Origin: Chaetoceros tenuissimus
Lineage: Eukaryota; Bacillariophyta; Thalassiosirophyceae; Chaetocerotales; Chaetocerotaceae
DNA length: 64,000 bases
Assembly: GCA_021927905.1 (NCBI GenBank)
Contig: BLLK01000014.1
Location: 1-64,000, forward strand
Direction of reading: 5' to 3'
This document shows, piece after piece, positions 32,036 to 42,008 of this stretch; the stretch's first letter is position 1, and each line of letters opens with the position of its first letter. The notes under the pieces were generated by a model, which was not told the origin of the DNA, did no database searches, and saw only the letters and a program-made list of their open reading frames with translations. Both the position numbers and the translations under genes were made by a program.

Positions 32036-33955
32036 TTAAAAGCCAGAAATGAAACCCCAGCACTCAACATTCACAATTTCAAATTGGTCTTCTGTACACA
32101 ACTGTTCATTGTCAAAAGTATCACAATGGCCAGTACTACCGCAACGGAAGTCATCTTCAACACAAAGACCGAATTCGCCCTCTTCGCCACCACCACCTAA
32201 AGCAATAAGCTTGTGATGGATATCACACACTTGAATATAGCGATTCTTTCCAGACCATTTGAAAACTTTAACTTCTCCTTTTTCTTTACAAATAGAGAAT
32301 AAACACGCTTGGGCCGAACCATAAAATTGAGCACTTCCACCTATTCCTTGTGATTCCCAACTAGAATTCACATACGCTCCCATGATTTCATTTTTGGTGG
32401 TTTCGATCACCAATAAAGTACGAGTATGACCTTGCACCATTTTTAGAAAAGCGCTATTAAAACTATCACCATCTCTCTGGAGACTATAAAGTCTTTTCCA
32501 CTTTGAAAACATAATAGATGGTGGTAAAGCATTTTCAGATAAATAATTCATTTGTTCCCGCGTCAGTAAGTACGGAACATTTTCAAGTACAGTCTCCGCC
32601 TCTTCTATAATCTTGACTGAATTTTGCGCGTCAATGCATACGGTAGATTTTGCATTTGCAATCGACCTGTCCTCGTCTTTGGAGCTTTGTTTCATGTTTG
32701 ATTGACTTTTGGCAGAAATAATCTGTTTCTCGTCATTCTTGGAGGTTTCACCTATAGAAGATTCTATCCTCTTCGCACCTTTCTTACTCATTGGCCCTGT
32801 GTTCTTATTCAAAAACTCTAGTTGAACAGTAAGCCCGCCTCCATTCGTAAAGCATGGGGTCCGTATACGAAACGCATCTTGTTCATCTTGCGAAATACTA
32901 TTGTCAGCAGTCATCATCCCCATGCTTAAAGTACTATCTATTGTATCAAAATCTAAATTCGATTGTGTCTGCATAGCAGTTTTGTAGTCGGCAAACGATT
33001 GATCGTCATCTCCATCTTCTTCTAGGTCATAGTGAATCTTTCCCGATGCATAAGATTCTTCATCTTCAATCACTTCTGCATAATTTCCACATAAAGGAAC
33101 ATTGCCTAATATACTACCTTTTGGATCATCATGACTGTGTTGATTGGTCATGGCTTGAAATGTCGGGTTATCATTTAAAGTATGCTCATACTTCTTCTCC
33201 CACTCTCTTTTCCTTTCCTCTTCCTCCCTCTGCAAACTTTCACTGTGTTGTTGGTGCTGCTGATGCTGTTTTAATAATATTTTTTGTGTTTCCATGTATA
33301 AAATTCTACGTTGTTCTTCGACTTCTTTTTGAAGTTGTTGTTGTTGTCGTCTGGCACGTTGATCGTCCAACCATTTTTTCGTTGAGTCGAAGAAAGACCA
33401 TCCATACTCTTCTTCTTCTGGTTCTTGCATAGTGTTATCAGAGCTGTCATTTAGGTTGTCATGACCATAGTTCTTATTATTTCGATTATGTATCGGATGC
33501 AAAGTTTGTGGCATATGTTGTGTACTTGATGTAGGTGCATATAAGTAATGATGATGTGGCGCGATAGATGCTTGATCTAGCATCTTTTGTAAATTCTCTA
33601 CGGAATGCGAGTGATGATTGATACCTCTGGACTGCGACGAAGATCTCTTTGGAGAATTTGATGTTCTAGGATGCGGGGATCTATTTGGTGATCTATTTGG
33701 TGACCTACTCTTAGTGGTATAATGTTGGTCTACAATCCTTTTGTTTGAAGCAGGTATCTCATCCTTGCCATTACTAGTGGAAGCAGTTGCTAAATCTTCA
33801 GAAGATTTATTCTTGTCATGAATGATATTGTTCATTTCTCGCTCGATGCTATAGGTTCTCCAAGTCCTTCTCATTTTTATGAAGTAATATCCTGTTAATA
33901 AAGTTATAGCTCCAAATGAAGATTGAATTGTTCTCCTAATTAATCTGAACGACAC
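32036..33955 (-). CDS. TLDc-domain protein with N-terminal membrane segment
   Basis: Single exon, 639 residues. The C-terminal ~165 residues form a TLDc domain: LPPSIMFSKWKRLYSLQRDG, FLKMVQGHTRTLLVIETTKN, IMGAYVNSSW and a closing VECWGFISGF-like strand, as in OXR1, NCOA7 and TBC1D24. TLDc proteins protect from oxidative stress and some dislodge V-ATPase subunits. A hydrophobic segment near the N-terminus (SSFGAITLLTGYYFI, about 12-26) may anchor it in a membrane. The middle is low-complexity: Pro/Ser repeats (SPNRSPNRSP), His-rich and Gln-rich coiled coil (about 195-260). The function of this protein in diatoms is unknown. Confidence 0.88.
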   Translation of the reverse strand: MSFRLIRRTIQSSFGAITLLTGYYFIKMRRTWRTYSIEREMNNIIHDKNKSSEDLATASTSNGKDEIPASNKRIVDQHYTTKSRSPNRSPNRSPHPRTSNSPKRSSSQSRGINHHSHSVENLQKMLDQASIAPHHHYLYAPTSSTQHMPQTLHPIHNRNNKNYGHDNLNDSSDNTMQEPEEEEYGWSFFDSTKKWLDDQRARRQQQQLQKEVEEQRRILYMETQKILLKQHQQHQQHSESLQREEEERKREWEKKYEHTLNDNPTFQAMTNQHSHDDPKGSILGNVPLCGNYAEVIEDEESYASGKIHYDLEEDGDDDQSFADYKTAMQTQSNLDFDTIDSTLSMGMMTADNSISQDEQDAFRIRTPCFTNGGGLTVQLEFLNKNTGPMSKKGAKRIESSIGETSKNDEKQIISAKSQSNMKQSSKDEDRSIANAKSTVCIDAQNSVKIIEEAETVLENVPYLLTREQMNYLSENALPPSIMFSKWKRLYSLQRDGDSFNSAFLKMVQGHTRTLLVIETTKNEIMGAYVNSSWESQGIGGSAQFYGSAQACLFSICKEKGEVKVFKWSGKNRYIQVCDIHHKLIALGGGGEEGEFGLCVEDDFRCGSTGHCDTFDNEQLCTEDQFEIVNVECWGFISGF

Positions 33956-34400
33956 TGATCACATATACATATGATTCTTTTGATCTGCTTTTTAGAAAAA
34001 GATACAAATTGAAATGAAAATATGACAGTGCATTTATTTTTCATGAAACAAAACGAAACAACAACAGATGAAGATGCATTTTGCTGCTTGGTGCTTGGTG
34101 CTTGGCTGCTTGGGATTTGGGATGGATACGGGAGCTGTGAGATAACTCTCATCCTACATCCTACTTTTTGGTCGACTAAGTCGAGTACAGGTCGGTCATC
34201 ATCAGCCCTAATCCTAGACCCCTCTTTGCATGTAGAAGTGAGTGAGCCAGAAACTAAAATGAAACCATATCCAACGACCGACGAGCCGACGAGTACTGAG
34301 TATCTTTCTCAAACCATCATCCTTTCTGCTTCAATGTAAGCAACTAAGTACTACTTACCTCTACTATTATCTTGCAAATAAAGTTTAGACAGAGCAAATC
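33956..34400. other. divergent promoter, TLDc (-) / PDZ-ferredoxin (+)
   Basis: Contains four near-tandem TGCTTGG words at 34084-34112. A 105-codon open frame in it has no recognisable content and is not taken as a gene. Confidence 0.4.
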
Positions 34401-35419
34401 ATGAGCTTTCTTTATGTCTCCGTCATTGCGCTTTTTGCCAGTAACCTGAATTTGGTACTGGGTTTTACTTCGACTTTTCCAAGTGTTGTTTCCTCCATCA
34501 CAACAACGCTGTCACCTCCATCAATTCGTCATCAAGCTTCAAACCCATCGTCAATCCATACATTACTGTTTTCATCATCGCCAGATTCTGATTCAGAGCA
34601 AAATCAAGATAATGGTATAGACATATCTCAAGATGACCGACTATATCGTATCCGTCTACCAAGAGCACCTGGTATCGAGTGGGGGACAGACCTTTCCTTC
34701 TCCTTTGTATATGTAAGGGAAATGGAACCAGCAGGTCCAGCTTCTCTCTCTGACGTTGTCCAAAAAGGGGATCAAATTTGTGAACTGCGTCCAGTTTCAT
34801 CTGAAAATAATGAATCTATCCCACTCATCGGAGCAAGTTTTGACGCTGTCATGAATGCATTCGCAACTCTTGATCCAAAAGTGAAAGATGTCGATTTGGT
34901 ATTTTTTAAAGGTACAAAGGATGAATTGAAGAAATTATGCTCTGCTGATGATGGAAAGTCGAAACAAAATGATGGAATGATTACTATTACTGTTATTCAG
35001 AACAAAGGTGCAAGTGATGAAAAAGTGATTACATTGAAGGCAAAAGAGGGAGCGAACATTAGACAGACCTTGGTAGACAATGGGATCAATGTGTATCAGA
35101 GTGTTACTAGGTGGACCAATTGCAAAGGAAAGCAATTATGTGGTACTTGTATTGTGAATATTGCAGAAGGAAGTGTGAATACTAATCGCAAAAGGTGAGT
35201 GTTGTTCCTCTCTTTTGTGTTTCGATTGTAATGCGTAATTATGATTTCACAAACATGACTTGATGCATCATTCTAATTTGTTTTGTTCATAGCATGGATG
35301 AAGGTTCAACATTGAGAGAAAATCCTGATAGCTACAGATTGTCGTGTGTTACTTTTGCATATGGAGATGTTACTGTTGAAACCTTTCCACCTATCAAAGC
35401 GGCACAATGGACCAGATAG
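34401..35419 (+). CDS. plastid-type PDZ plus [2Fe-2S] ferredoxin fusion
   Basis: Exons 34401-35194 and 35293-35419 (98-bp intron, GTGAGT...TTCATAG) give 306 residues. A signal peptide (VSVIALFASNLNLVLG) followed by FTSTF and a Ser/Thr-rich stretch fits plastid import. Residues ~80-170 resemble a PDZ domain (FVYVREMEPAGPASLSDVV, KGDQICELRPV). From about 193 a ferredoxin-type fold begins (MITITVIQNKGASDEKVITL), with cluster cysteines C241, C247 and C250 (C-x5-C-x2-C) and C283 in exon 2 (YRLSCVTFAYGD). Splicing is needed to supply the fourth cysteine. The C-x5-C-x2-C spacing is like adrenodoxin-type and NDH PnsB3-like proteins rather than C-x4-C photosynthetic ferredoxin. An electron carrier or cluster-bearing scaffold is inferred. 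Convergent with PAM68, 96 bp apart. Confidence 0.87.
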
Positions 35420-35515
35420 AACAACATTGACATATTAAAACAAAGAGAATTTCTATTACAAAACATTCATTTCATATAGAAAAGTGCTCAAGCTTATCTC
35501 ATATTATTTTACTCA

Positions 35516-36343
35516 TTATTCAAGCTCTTTTTCCATCTTTTGTTTCAAATCCATAGCCTTCTTTTTCTCAGTAGCTTCTTTTCTATCCAAGTTTTTAATT
35601 GCCATGTCTATCTCTTCCTCAGGCACACTACTCATTTTTTCTCTCAAAATGGCATTCTCTCTAGTTCTCTTTAGACCATCTTGAATACTTCCAAAGTTCT
35701 TTTTAAACTCATCCACTCCTAAAGCGCTTCCTTCGACATCTTCATCCCAACTTGCTGACATGACCGAATATGTGATTCCCAACAAACCAACCGCCAATAC
35801 ACCAATAGTACTAAATGCCACAAGAGCTGGTTGAAATTCATAGTTCTTGTATGTAGCCAAATACCAAAATGTGACAAAGGTTCCCATAAGTCCAAAGAGT
35901 GGTACACCTACAAAAGGCAACATACGCTTCCCCATACGTTGAGCAACTCTTTCAGGGATGACAGCTGCATTTGAATCCTGTTGAAGCATTTTATCAACAT
36001 TTTGCAAATCACGAATTTGACGTAGTTCTTCATTGCGCTCTTCAGCTTTTTGACGACGGAGACGTGCGAGAGCCTCTGATCCCATGTCTGTATTTGACGT
36101 TGCATATTCGGTTTGTGCAGGTGCTGTCGATGATGATGTCTCTGCTTCAACAGGATCTTCTACTTTCGGTTTTGTTTTCTTTGGGGTAGATTTTCCAAAT
36201 CCTTTTTTTGCATTTAAAGAAGTAGAAGTAATAGAAGTGATGTGTGGCTGTACGAAGTTCAATGTATGCTGTTTTGGAGGAGCAAATGCCATAGAAGCTG
36301 ATAGGATGCTACAAAGCGTAGCGAGTGTTGCGACCTTATTCAT
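35516..36343 (-). CDS. PAM68: PAM68-like photosystem II assembly protein
   Basis: Single exon, 275 residues. Signal peptide ending ASMAF/APP, the classic diatom plastid ASAF motif, then a transit-type Thr/Ser region. After a charged helical region (ALARLRRQKAEERNEELRQI) come two transmembrane segments (about 143-165 and 173-197: MLPFVGVPLFGLMGTFVTFW and ALVAFSTIGVLAVGLLGITY) joined by a short loop, the PAM68/DUF3464 core, ending in YSVMSASWDED. PAM68 is a thylakoid factor needed for early photosystem II assembly in plants and cyanobacteria. The Lys/Glu-rich C-terminal tail is longer than in cyanobacterial homologues. Confidence 0.92.
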   Translation of the reverse strand: MNKVATLATLCSILSASMAFAPPKQHTLNFVQPHITSITSTSLNAKKGFGKSTPKKTKPKVEDPVEAETSSSTAPAQTEYATSNTDMGSEALARLRRQKAEERNEELRQIRDLQNVDKMLQQDSNAAVIPERVAQRMGKRMLPFVGVPLFGLMGTFVTFWYLATYKNYEFQPALVAFSTIGVLAVGLLGITYSVMSASWDEDVEGSALGVDEFKKNFGSIQDGLKRTRENAILREKMSSVPEEEIDMAIKNLDRKEATEKKKAMDLKQKMEKELE

Positions 36344-36667
36344 GTTATCAAATTGAAAAAATGTGTGGTACTGTTAATCTCGGTAAAGTACAATATAAGT
36401 GTAGTTATTGTCAATCAAACAAAATAAGTCAGTTTTTCGTTTCTGTGTTTCTTCAATGAGAGATTATGGAGGTGATGGATTTCGATTGTACGCACGTACT
36501 CTTTGTACGATGGAGAAAGATCTTGTGTTGAAGTTCTCTTTGCTCCTCTCAGGTTGGGAATTGCAAGTCGATCCTCTCATTTTTCTTTTTACATAGTTGT
36601 GGATAGGTAATAGTAATTCATCTCAATCTCGTTCAAACAATCAGGGAAAAAGTGACTACATTCCACT
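36344..36667. other. divergent promoter, PAM68 (-) / 2OG oxygenase (+)
   Basis: 324 bp; a 62-codon open frame inside is not supported. Nothing else recognised. Confidence 0.45.
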
Positions 36668-37930
36668 ATGAAGATATTCACTCCACTATATTTATCTCTG
36701 TTGCTTTCATTCTCTGTTGTTAATGGCGAAGAAGTCGACTTCCCTCCTATCTTAGATGCCGATGACATAGCTTACTTTTCTGAAAATCATGATATTGATG
36801 GACTACACTGGGCTTTGTCTAATGTATTCCATAGATCCAAGCGAAATACCGATGCTTCACAAATAAAATTTGCAAATCTTCCAAATTCTTTGGTTTCAAG
36901 AGGTGGTGGAGATACTTACACTACGAAATACAAGCTAGAGATGGATATTGAACAAGCAAAATGGTTGGTGGATAATCATTTATTGAGAGACCAGGAAGAG
37001 GAAGATTTTTTCGTCAACACTGTGATTCCAACATATGAAAAGGTTTTGAACAGAATTCCTGACTTGGATGATTTGAAAAAGACAGAAGGGTTGTATGCAT
37101 TTGACAAAATTGATTACGAGAATGGAATTGCCTCTGTTTACAATAAAGCACTACACATTACAGATTATGACATTATGAAGGATAAACGGGGTAATGTGCT
37201 TCCCCTTTTATCCAAAAAGTTTGATGCAGACTGTATTGAGCGTCAATGGAATGGAGATAAATCTGCAATTTGCAAACATAATAACAAAGATACACCTAAA
37301 GGGCAAGAAGGTGTTGTTGTAATCGACAATATATTAAATGACGAAGCTTTGAAACGCATCCGCGAGCTGTTGAATGCTTCAACAGTATTTTATCAAACTA
37401 AAATGCCATTGAAATTTGGAGGGTATGTGGGTGCATATATTGACGATGGACTGTATGATAAAATTTTATTGCAATTAGCATTTGAGTTGAACAAAGCACT
37501 ACCATCAATAATGGAAGGTCATCCCCTTAAATATCTATGGGCGTACAAATATGATTCGAGGTACACTGGTATCAATACTCATGCAGATCAGGCAGCTGTG
37601 AATGTGAATATTTGGATCACACCAGATGATGCAAATTTGAAGAAGGAGTGTGGTGGTCTCATTATCTTCACAGCTAAGCCTCCCCACGATTGGGACTTTG
37701 ATAGATATAACAAAGATACAGAAAAAGTAATGAAAGAAATATTAGAACCAACAGGCTTTGCAAACGTAACGGTTCCATTTCGAGAAAACAGAGCGGTTGT
37801 CTTTGACTCGGCCCTATTTCACCACACTGATGATTATGAGTTTGCAGATGGTTACGAAAACCGCAGAATCAATCTCACTATTCTCTATGGTGACATGAAT
37901 TTGGCTAGAAAAGTAAATGATGAATTATAA
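36668..37930 (+). CDS. secreted 2-oxoglutarate/Fe(II)-dependent oxygenase-like protein
   Basis: Single exon, 420 residues. A signal peptide (LYLSLLLSFSVVNG) predicts entry to the secretory pathway. The C-terminal half has the double-stranded beta-helix residues of the 2OG-Fe(II) oxygenases: H305-x-D307 in NTHADQAAVNVNIWITPDD, distal H385 or H386 in SALFHHTDDYEF, and R399/R400 in ENRRINLTILYG for 2-oxoglutarate. Prolyl-4-hydroxylase-like activity on a secreted or ER protein is plausible; the ~200-residue N-terminal half is not recognised. Cysteines are few and there is no ER-retention signal at the end (RKVNDEL resembles but is not a strict KDEL; NDEL-type endings have been seen as retrieval signals in some eukaryotes). 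Confidence 0.85.
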   Translation: MKIFTPLYLSLLLSFSVVNGEEVDFPPILDADDIAYFSENHDIDGLHWALSNVFHRSKRNTDASQIKFANLPNSLVSRGGGDTYTTKYKLEMDIEQAKWLVDNHLLRDQEEEDFFVNTVIPTYEKVLNRIPDLDDLKKTEGLYAFDKIDYENGIASVYNKALHITDYDIMKDKRGNVLPLLSKKFDADCIERQWNGDKSAICKHNNKDTPKGQEGVVVIDNILNDEALKRIRELLNASTVFYQTKMPLKFGGYVGAYIDDGLYDKILLQLAFELNKALPSIMEGHPLKYLWAYKYDSRYTGINTHADQAAVNVNIWITPDDANLKKECGGLIIFTAKPPHDWDFDRYNKDTEKVMKEILEPTGFANVTVPFRENRAVVFDSALFHHTDDYEFADGYENRRINLTILYGDMNLARKVNDEL

Positions 37931-38259
37931 CTTAACGCATAACTAATTTGTGATGGAAATTGATGGAAAGATACTTTTTGTGGAATAAAATGAATAATTT
38001 GTCATTGATTGGCTATTTAGCTCATTCCTGGGCCGTTCGGAATCAAGACTGTTTGTGTCGTGGTTTTCTCCACCCCACCTACCACTCCATCAAATTTCTC
38101 TCAACTGACCATCATTGACCATCGTGCATCGTGTTTTGTTTATTGATGCTATCAACAAAGCTTCCTAACTTTAGGATTTGACTTAGCGCAATACATTGGA
38201 AAAATACATAAAGGACGTGTTTCATCAAACCACTTCAATCTTTGTAGGGGTGGATTATT
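37931..38259. other. intergenic or possible missing 5' exon region
   Basis: 329 bp upstream of the four-exon unknown gene. A possible splice acceptor (CAATCTTTGTAG) ends at about 38247, so an upstream exon of that gene could exist, but no convincing start and donor were found. Confidence 0.4.
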
Positions 38260-39802
38260 ATGATGGAACCAACATCAAGTTTTCATTTGACCATCAAGTG
38301 TGTAAGTATCAAATCTTTACTCCCTTTTTCATCAAACTGTACGAGTCAGATGGATCACGTTATCTCATATCATTTTCTACATACTTTTTGTGTCACCAAA
38401 TAATCTTGTGTCGTGTAGCAACTGAGATGCTATAATGAATATGATCGACAATGGTTGGAGCTAGAGGAATCTTCTGATTTGCCTCAACAAGAAATGATTG
38501 CTGTCTTGCATCCTGACGAGAAAGAATCGGGTTGGGCTTCTGTAATCAATACACCTCTGAATACATCAAATCATAGAAGAGAAGAATGCACTGAAGGAGG
38601 GGGTAGCTCGACTAATATGGCAAGAATACAATTTAAACCAATAACAAAGCCGCGATCGAGGCCCACATCACGAATTCGTTGCAGCTCAAGAGCTAGGAAT
38701 AGTCTAAATTCATCAATGTCAGACTCGAGTGCATCCATGAATAATTCAACACATACACCACAAGTTGTCTCCTCTAATTCCTCATTTACCATTGATCACT
38801 CTCCAATGATAAACCCTGTAGTGAGAAATACTTCCCCTATTCCAATCCGAGATATACCAACTCATCCAAGAACTACTCCTCGACGACGAAGACTACGTGA
38901 CTCGTCAAGTTTGGCAGCAGCGTGTTTTGACATTGACGAAAATGAAAACGATTTAGATTTTCTTCAGTATAAAACATTCCATGTACTATTATCCGAAATA
39001 ATTTCAATTGAAAAACATGAATCAGCATTGAATTCCAAAAGCGCGGGAGATTTTTTCATCAACACACAAAACAATGGATTTCTACAAGTAACACCGGAAT
39101 CGAAACATGCACATGGAGTATTTCTTGCATTTTTAAAAGCGTCAGTCTCTGAAGATGTATTTAAAGCGCGAGATGATGATGCACAAATGCTCAAATCAGA
39201 AGTTTCAACGAGTCAAGATTCTTTTGATATGCAAAAGTTTGAGGCAAATACGGTCAAAACAAGATTTCAAAATGAAAGCATTTGGGATAAGATGAAACGT
39301 CGATCGGCAAGAATATTCAATAGATTCCAAGAGAGTGAGTATTTTAGCTGTACTAGTTTTTGCTTCCAAAGGAATTTGTTTTAGTGTGCTAACAACCATC
39401 ATTTTCCTCGTTTAGTGTGTGTGTGTTGCGAAGGCATTCCAAATGACGAAGTGAGACCTTATGACAGCATATCAAAGGATGGTACTGATAGTATCTCTAA
39501 CTCCGTGGAAAGTGTGTTGACTGAGGTAAGTGTAATTTACTTTAAATTTCATTCTGGCAATGACGATAAGAAATCACTTTTCTCATTTTTACTTTGACCT
39601 TATGTAGATGGAACTAGATCTTCCACATGGACATGATTTGCAGATTGCCCCTCAATCTGAAGTCAAAGATATTGATGGTGAGAATGAAGGAATCAAATCA
39701 GAAATGAAAGAAGCTTCCTCTCAACCTACCGAACAATCTCCAATTTCAACCACTGTATGCAATACGTCTCTTGAAGACAAGCTTCGTGCATTCGGAGTTT
39801 AG
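38260..39802 (+). CDS. unknown Ser/Arg-rich protein, four exons
   Basis: Exons 38260-38301, 38419-39334, 39416-39525 and 39608-39802 give 420 residues; introns are 117, 81 and 82 bp with GTAAGT or GTGAGT donors. Starting at MMEP the short first exon joins in frame to QLRCYNEYDRQWLELEES. The body is low-complexity (Ser/Thr/Arg/Pro), with one folded-looking block (FLQYKTFHVLLSEIISIEKH to HAHGVFLAFLKASVS) and a closing LEDKLRAFGV. I do not recognise the family. An alternative first-exon frame reads VDYYDGTNIKFSFDHQ before the same second exon, which together resembles a Tudor-like fold (YYDG...YNEYDRQWLEL) but needs a weaker GTGTGT donor and an unseen upstream exon. Exon 2 and later exons are safer than exon 1. 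Confidence 0.6.
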
Positions 39803-39952
39803 AGCAAGGATTAAGGTGCTGCACCAGCATAGATAGGAGTGTAAATTTAATTTCAAATAGTTTTGTGTACCTGAAAAGACTATTCTCTCATTTACTAGAA
39901 ATCCTGGTTTGTGTCCGCTGAATGCTGAAACTTTGTGGACGGGAACTCTTCA

Positions 39953-40201
39953 TCAGTTGCTCAAGAAGAGCTCCAAAGATATATATCTTATGATACGGTA
40001 AAAGACGTAACATATCAATGATAATGGACCAAAAATCTTTATAGGAAGCTCATTATCTTGTTTACTTGTGCTATGAATAAGAGGCATGTTCATCGGAACC
40101 ACATCATATACACAAGAGATTGAAAGGAAAATCAAACATGCACTTGCAACCAAGAACGAAATTCCATTCTGCAATGAACTGCGTTCTCTCCCATTTCCCA
40201 T
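39953..40201 (-). CDS. possible small membrane protein, 82 residues
   Basis: Open frame with two hydrophobic segments (FLVASACLIFLSISCVYDVV and IFGPLSLICYVFYRIIRYI). No homology is recognised and the start is uncertain. Weakly supported: size is small but hydrophobic patterning is coherent. Confidence 0.22.
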   Translation of the reverse strand: MGNGRERSSLQNGISFLVASACLIFLSISCVYDVVPMNMPLIHSTSKQDNELPIKIFGPLSLICYVFYRIIRYISLELFLSN

Positions 40202-40361
40202 TCTTTCTCTGTCTGATCTTTGAAGAATTATAAATCTCTATACATAAAATATATCTATTTGTACATTGCAAAATAATAATGGTGCGTTTGAAAGAGCTTT
40301 GTTACAAAAAGTTGGGAAAAATCAATTAAAATGATAGGGTTTATATATAATATTTTCTGAT

Positions 40362-40691
40362 TTAACTGACGCTCAGCACATGAATCTTCAACCTGTCTCT
40401 TGCATTTTTCCAGAGACAGCTCGGTTCGCGTGCAATCATGAGCGCCTTTACAATATTTGAAGCGCATTGTGCGTAAACACCTTTTTTGCATTTTTCTTGG
40501 TAACAACTTTCGATTACATTTTTAGCATTTTCATCTATCTCATTTTTAGAATATTGAGGATTTATAAAACGAAATCGCGTAAATAAAAAGATTTCAAAAT
40601 TACTGTCTCTACTCTGGCTTATTACAAAAAAATTACTTGAACTTTTGCAAGGGTAACATGGTATGGAATTCGTATCTATTCGCAGCTTCAT
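40362..40691 (-). CDS. possible small Cys-containing protein or exon, 109 residues
   Basis: Open frame with a charged, Cys-containing helix-like part (NAKNVIESCYQEKCKKGV, CASNIVKALMIAREPSC). A second frame over the same bases is also open and Cys-rich, and a third shows coding-like text just upstream, so frame and exon structure are unresolved. Could be the 3' part of a spliced gene. Confidence 0.25.
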   Translation of the reverse strand: MKLRIDTNSIPCYPCKSSSNFFVISQSRDSNFEIFLFTRFRFINPQYSKNEIDENAKNVIESCYQEKCKKGVYAQCASNIVKALMIAREPSCLWKNARDRLKIHVLSVS

Positions 40692-40894
40692 CCCATAAAT
40701 TTTCTACTTGTACATATCTAACGTATTTATTTTCTAGCTGCAAGCTCTAAATGATCAAGCTCGTTATATATATTTCAGTTTCTAGAATCGGCCATGTATG
40801 ACGCTCCAAATAGTATCACGAGTCCAGTTTTGCAAAATATGGTAAATATAAATATAAATATAAAACTGTATTACTAAAACTAAAATACATTCAT

Positions 40895-41656
40895 TTACTT
40901 CTCGCTAGATTCAGATACTGTTGTCTGTCCACTACTGACACCTTTTTTCAGTAAAGCCAGTCTCTGTTTCTGCAAATTGCTTGCATGTTCAGTCTTGTCC
41001 TTTTCTTCCTCATCTTCATCCGAACTCTTGTCTTCCTCTTCAAACTCTTCCAAAGTCTCCAAAAGATGCCCTCCATCACCTAGTATACTGCCGCCAGCCA
41101 TGCTTCCCTCTCGGCTCAAACTATTCTCACTAGATCTAGAAGAAATCATACTAGCGGTTCCACTTCCAGGTTGATCTTTCGAAATTTGCCGAATAACATC
41201 TTTGAGATCACTAAAGGCATGACAATCCTCCAACGTCTCTTCTGACATGCGCTCGTTCACACTGGTAAGGGAACCTCTCATTGAGTGCACGTCCACATGT
41301 TTCGGTGCTTCTAGATCCAAATGCCCCATTTTATCTGTAAGAATATCAGGATCTACATGGATATCTTCCACACTGACACTTGAAGAGTTGGAGTTGCGTC
41401 TACTTCTTGTCGCTGAAGGGGTACGAGATCGGGAGATTGCAGGTGATTGGTCCCGTGATCTGGAGTGTGAACGTGATCGGGAGGAGGAACGTGACCCAGT
41501 TCCTTTGAGTTTAGCGTTTTCACCAACATGTAAATGAAGTGGTGATGCGTTAAAAATGTCAGCGTCTGCTTCATCTGCTACTAATGGTGCCAAAGACGGT
41601 GATTCACTTTTTGTAGGAAGTTGCCCTTCTGGATTTACGCTTGCTGCTTCAGACAT
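40895..41656 (-). CDS. Arg/Ser-rich acidic protein of unknown function
   Basis: Single exon, 253 residues. Contains an RS-type stretch (SRSSSRSRSHSRSRDQS, about 55-71), many SR/SP pairs, and a C-terminal acidic block (EEFEEEDKSSDEDEEEKDKT) followed by a Leu/Lys helix (LQKQRLALLKKG). RS stretches occur in splicing-related nuclear proteins and are heavily phosphorylated, but no RNA-recognition motif or other fold is present, so no specific function is assigned. A highly phosphorylated scaffold or splicing-associated protein is possible. Confidence 0.7.
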   Translation of the reverse strand: MSEAASVNPEGQLPTKSESPSLAPLVADEADADIFNASPLHLHVGENAKLKGTGSRSSSRSRSHSRSRDQSPAISRSRTPSATRSRRNSNSSSVSVEDIHVDPDILTDKMGHLDLEAPKHVDVHSMRGSLTSVNERMSEETLEDCHAFSDLKDVIRQISKDQPGSGTASMISSRSSENSLSREGSMAGGSILGDGGHLLETLEEFEEEDKSSDEDEEEKDKTEHASNLQKQRLALLKKGVSSGQTTVSESSEK

Positions 41657-42008
41657 TTTGCAAGTATTAGATAGAATAATTTTTCGTAATGCAATTCTTT
41701 CTTCTCTTCAAGGATATGACTTTGTGTATGTATGAACTAGCTGAACTAAGAAAGATTTCAGTAATATCGTATCTCTGTGGACTGTGTTTTCTTCTCCGCT
41801 GTAGCAACGAAAGTTGATCAGCTTTTCCGAATGAGATTAGATCTTTCAAAAATGTGCTTCTTGATAGCTTAGGTATACTCGTACAACCCAACTTATTGTG
41901 TTACTTTTGAGATGTGTCACCTCTTCTCATCCATCATCTTATTCTCATTCCCCCTTCTTCCTCTGCTGTTGTGTACTGAAGCTTTTAGCTCCCTGCGTCT
42001 CTGTGCGC
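41657..42008. other. intergenic upstream of the MITE
   Basis: 352 bp between the RS-rich gene start and the MITE, ending in the first 8-bp target-site copy CTGTGCGC (42001-42008). No gene supported. Confidence 0.5.

Larger units (their letters stand above)
39803..40894. other. 1.1-kb stretch without a confident gene
   Basis: Holds two small minus-strand open frames listed separately and a coding-looking 38-codon stretch at about 40637-40750 (minus strand, contains VENLWDEAANRYEFHTMLP) in a different frame from its neighbour. This could be a short spliced gene or a decayed one. Elsewhere it is A/T-rich. Confidence 0.4.

Noticed and set aside
34022-34339. 105-codon frame upstream of the PDZ-ferredoxin gene
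   Set aside because: Overlaps the promoter with TGCTTGG repeats; no protein features.
36408-36596. 62-codon frame between PAM68 and the oxygenase
   Set aside because: Falls in a divergent promoter and has no recognisable content.
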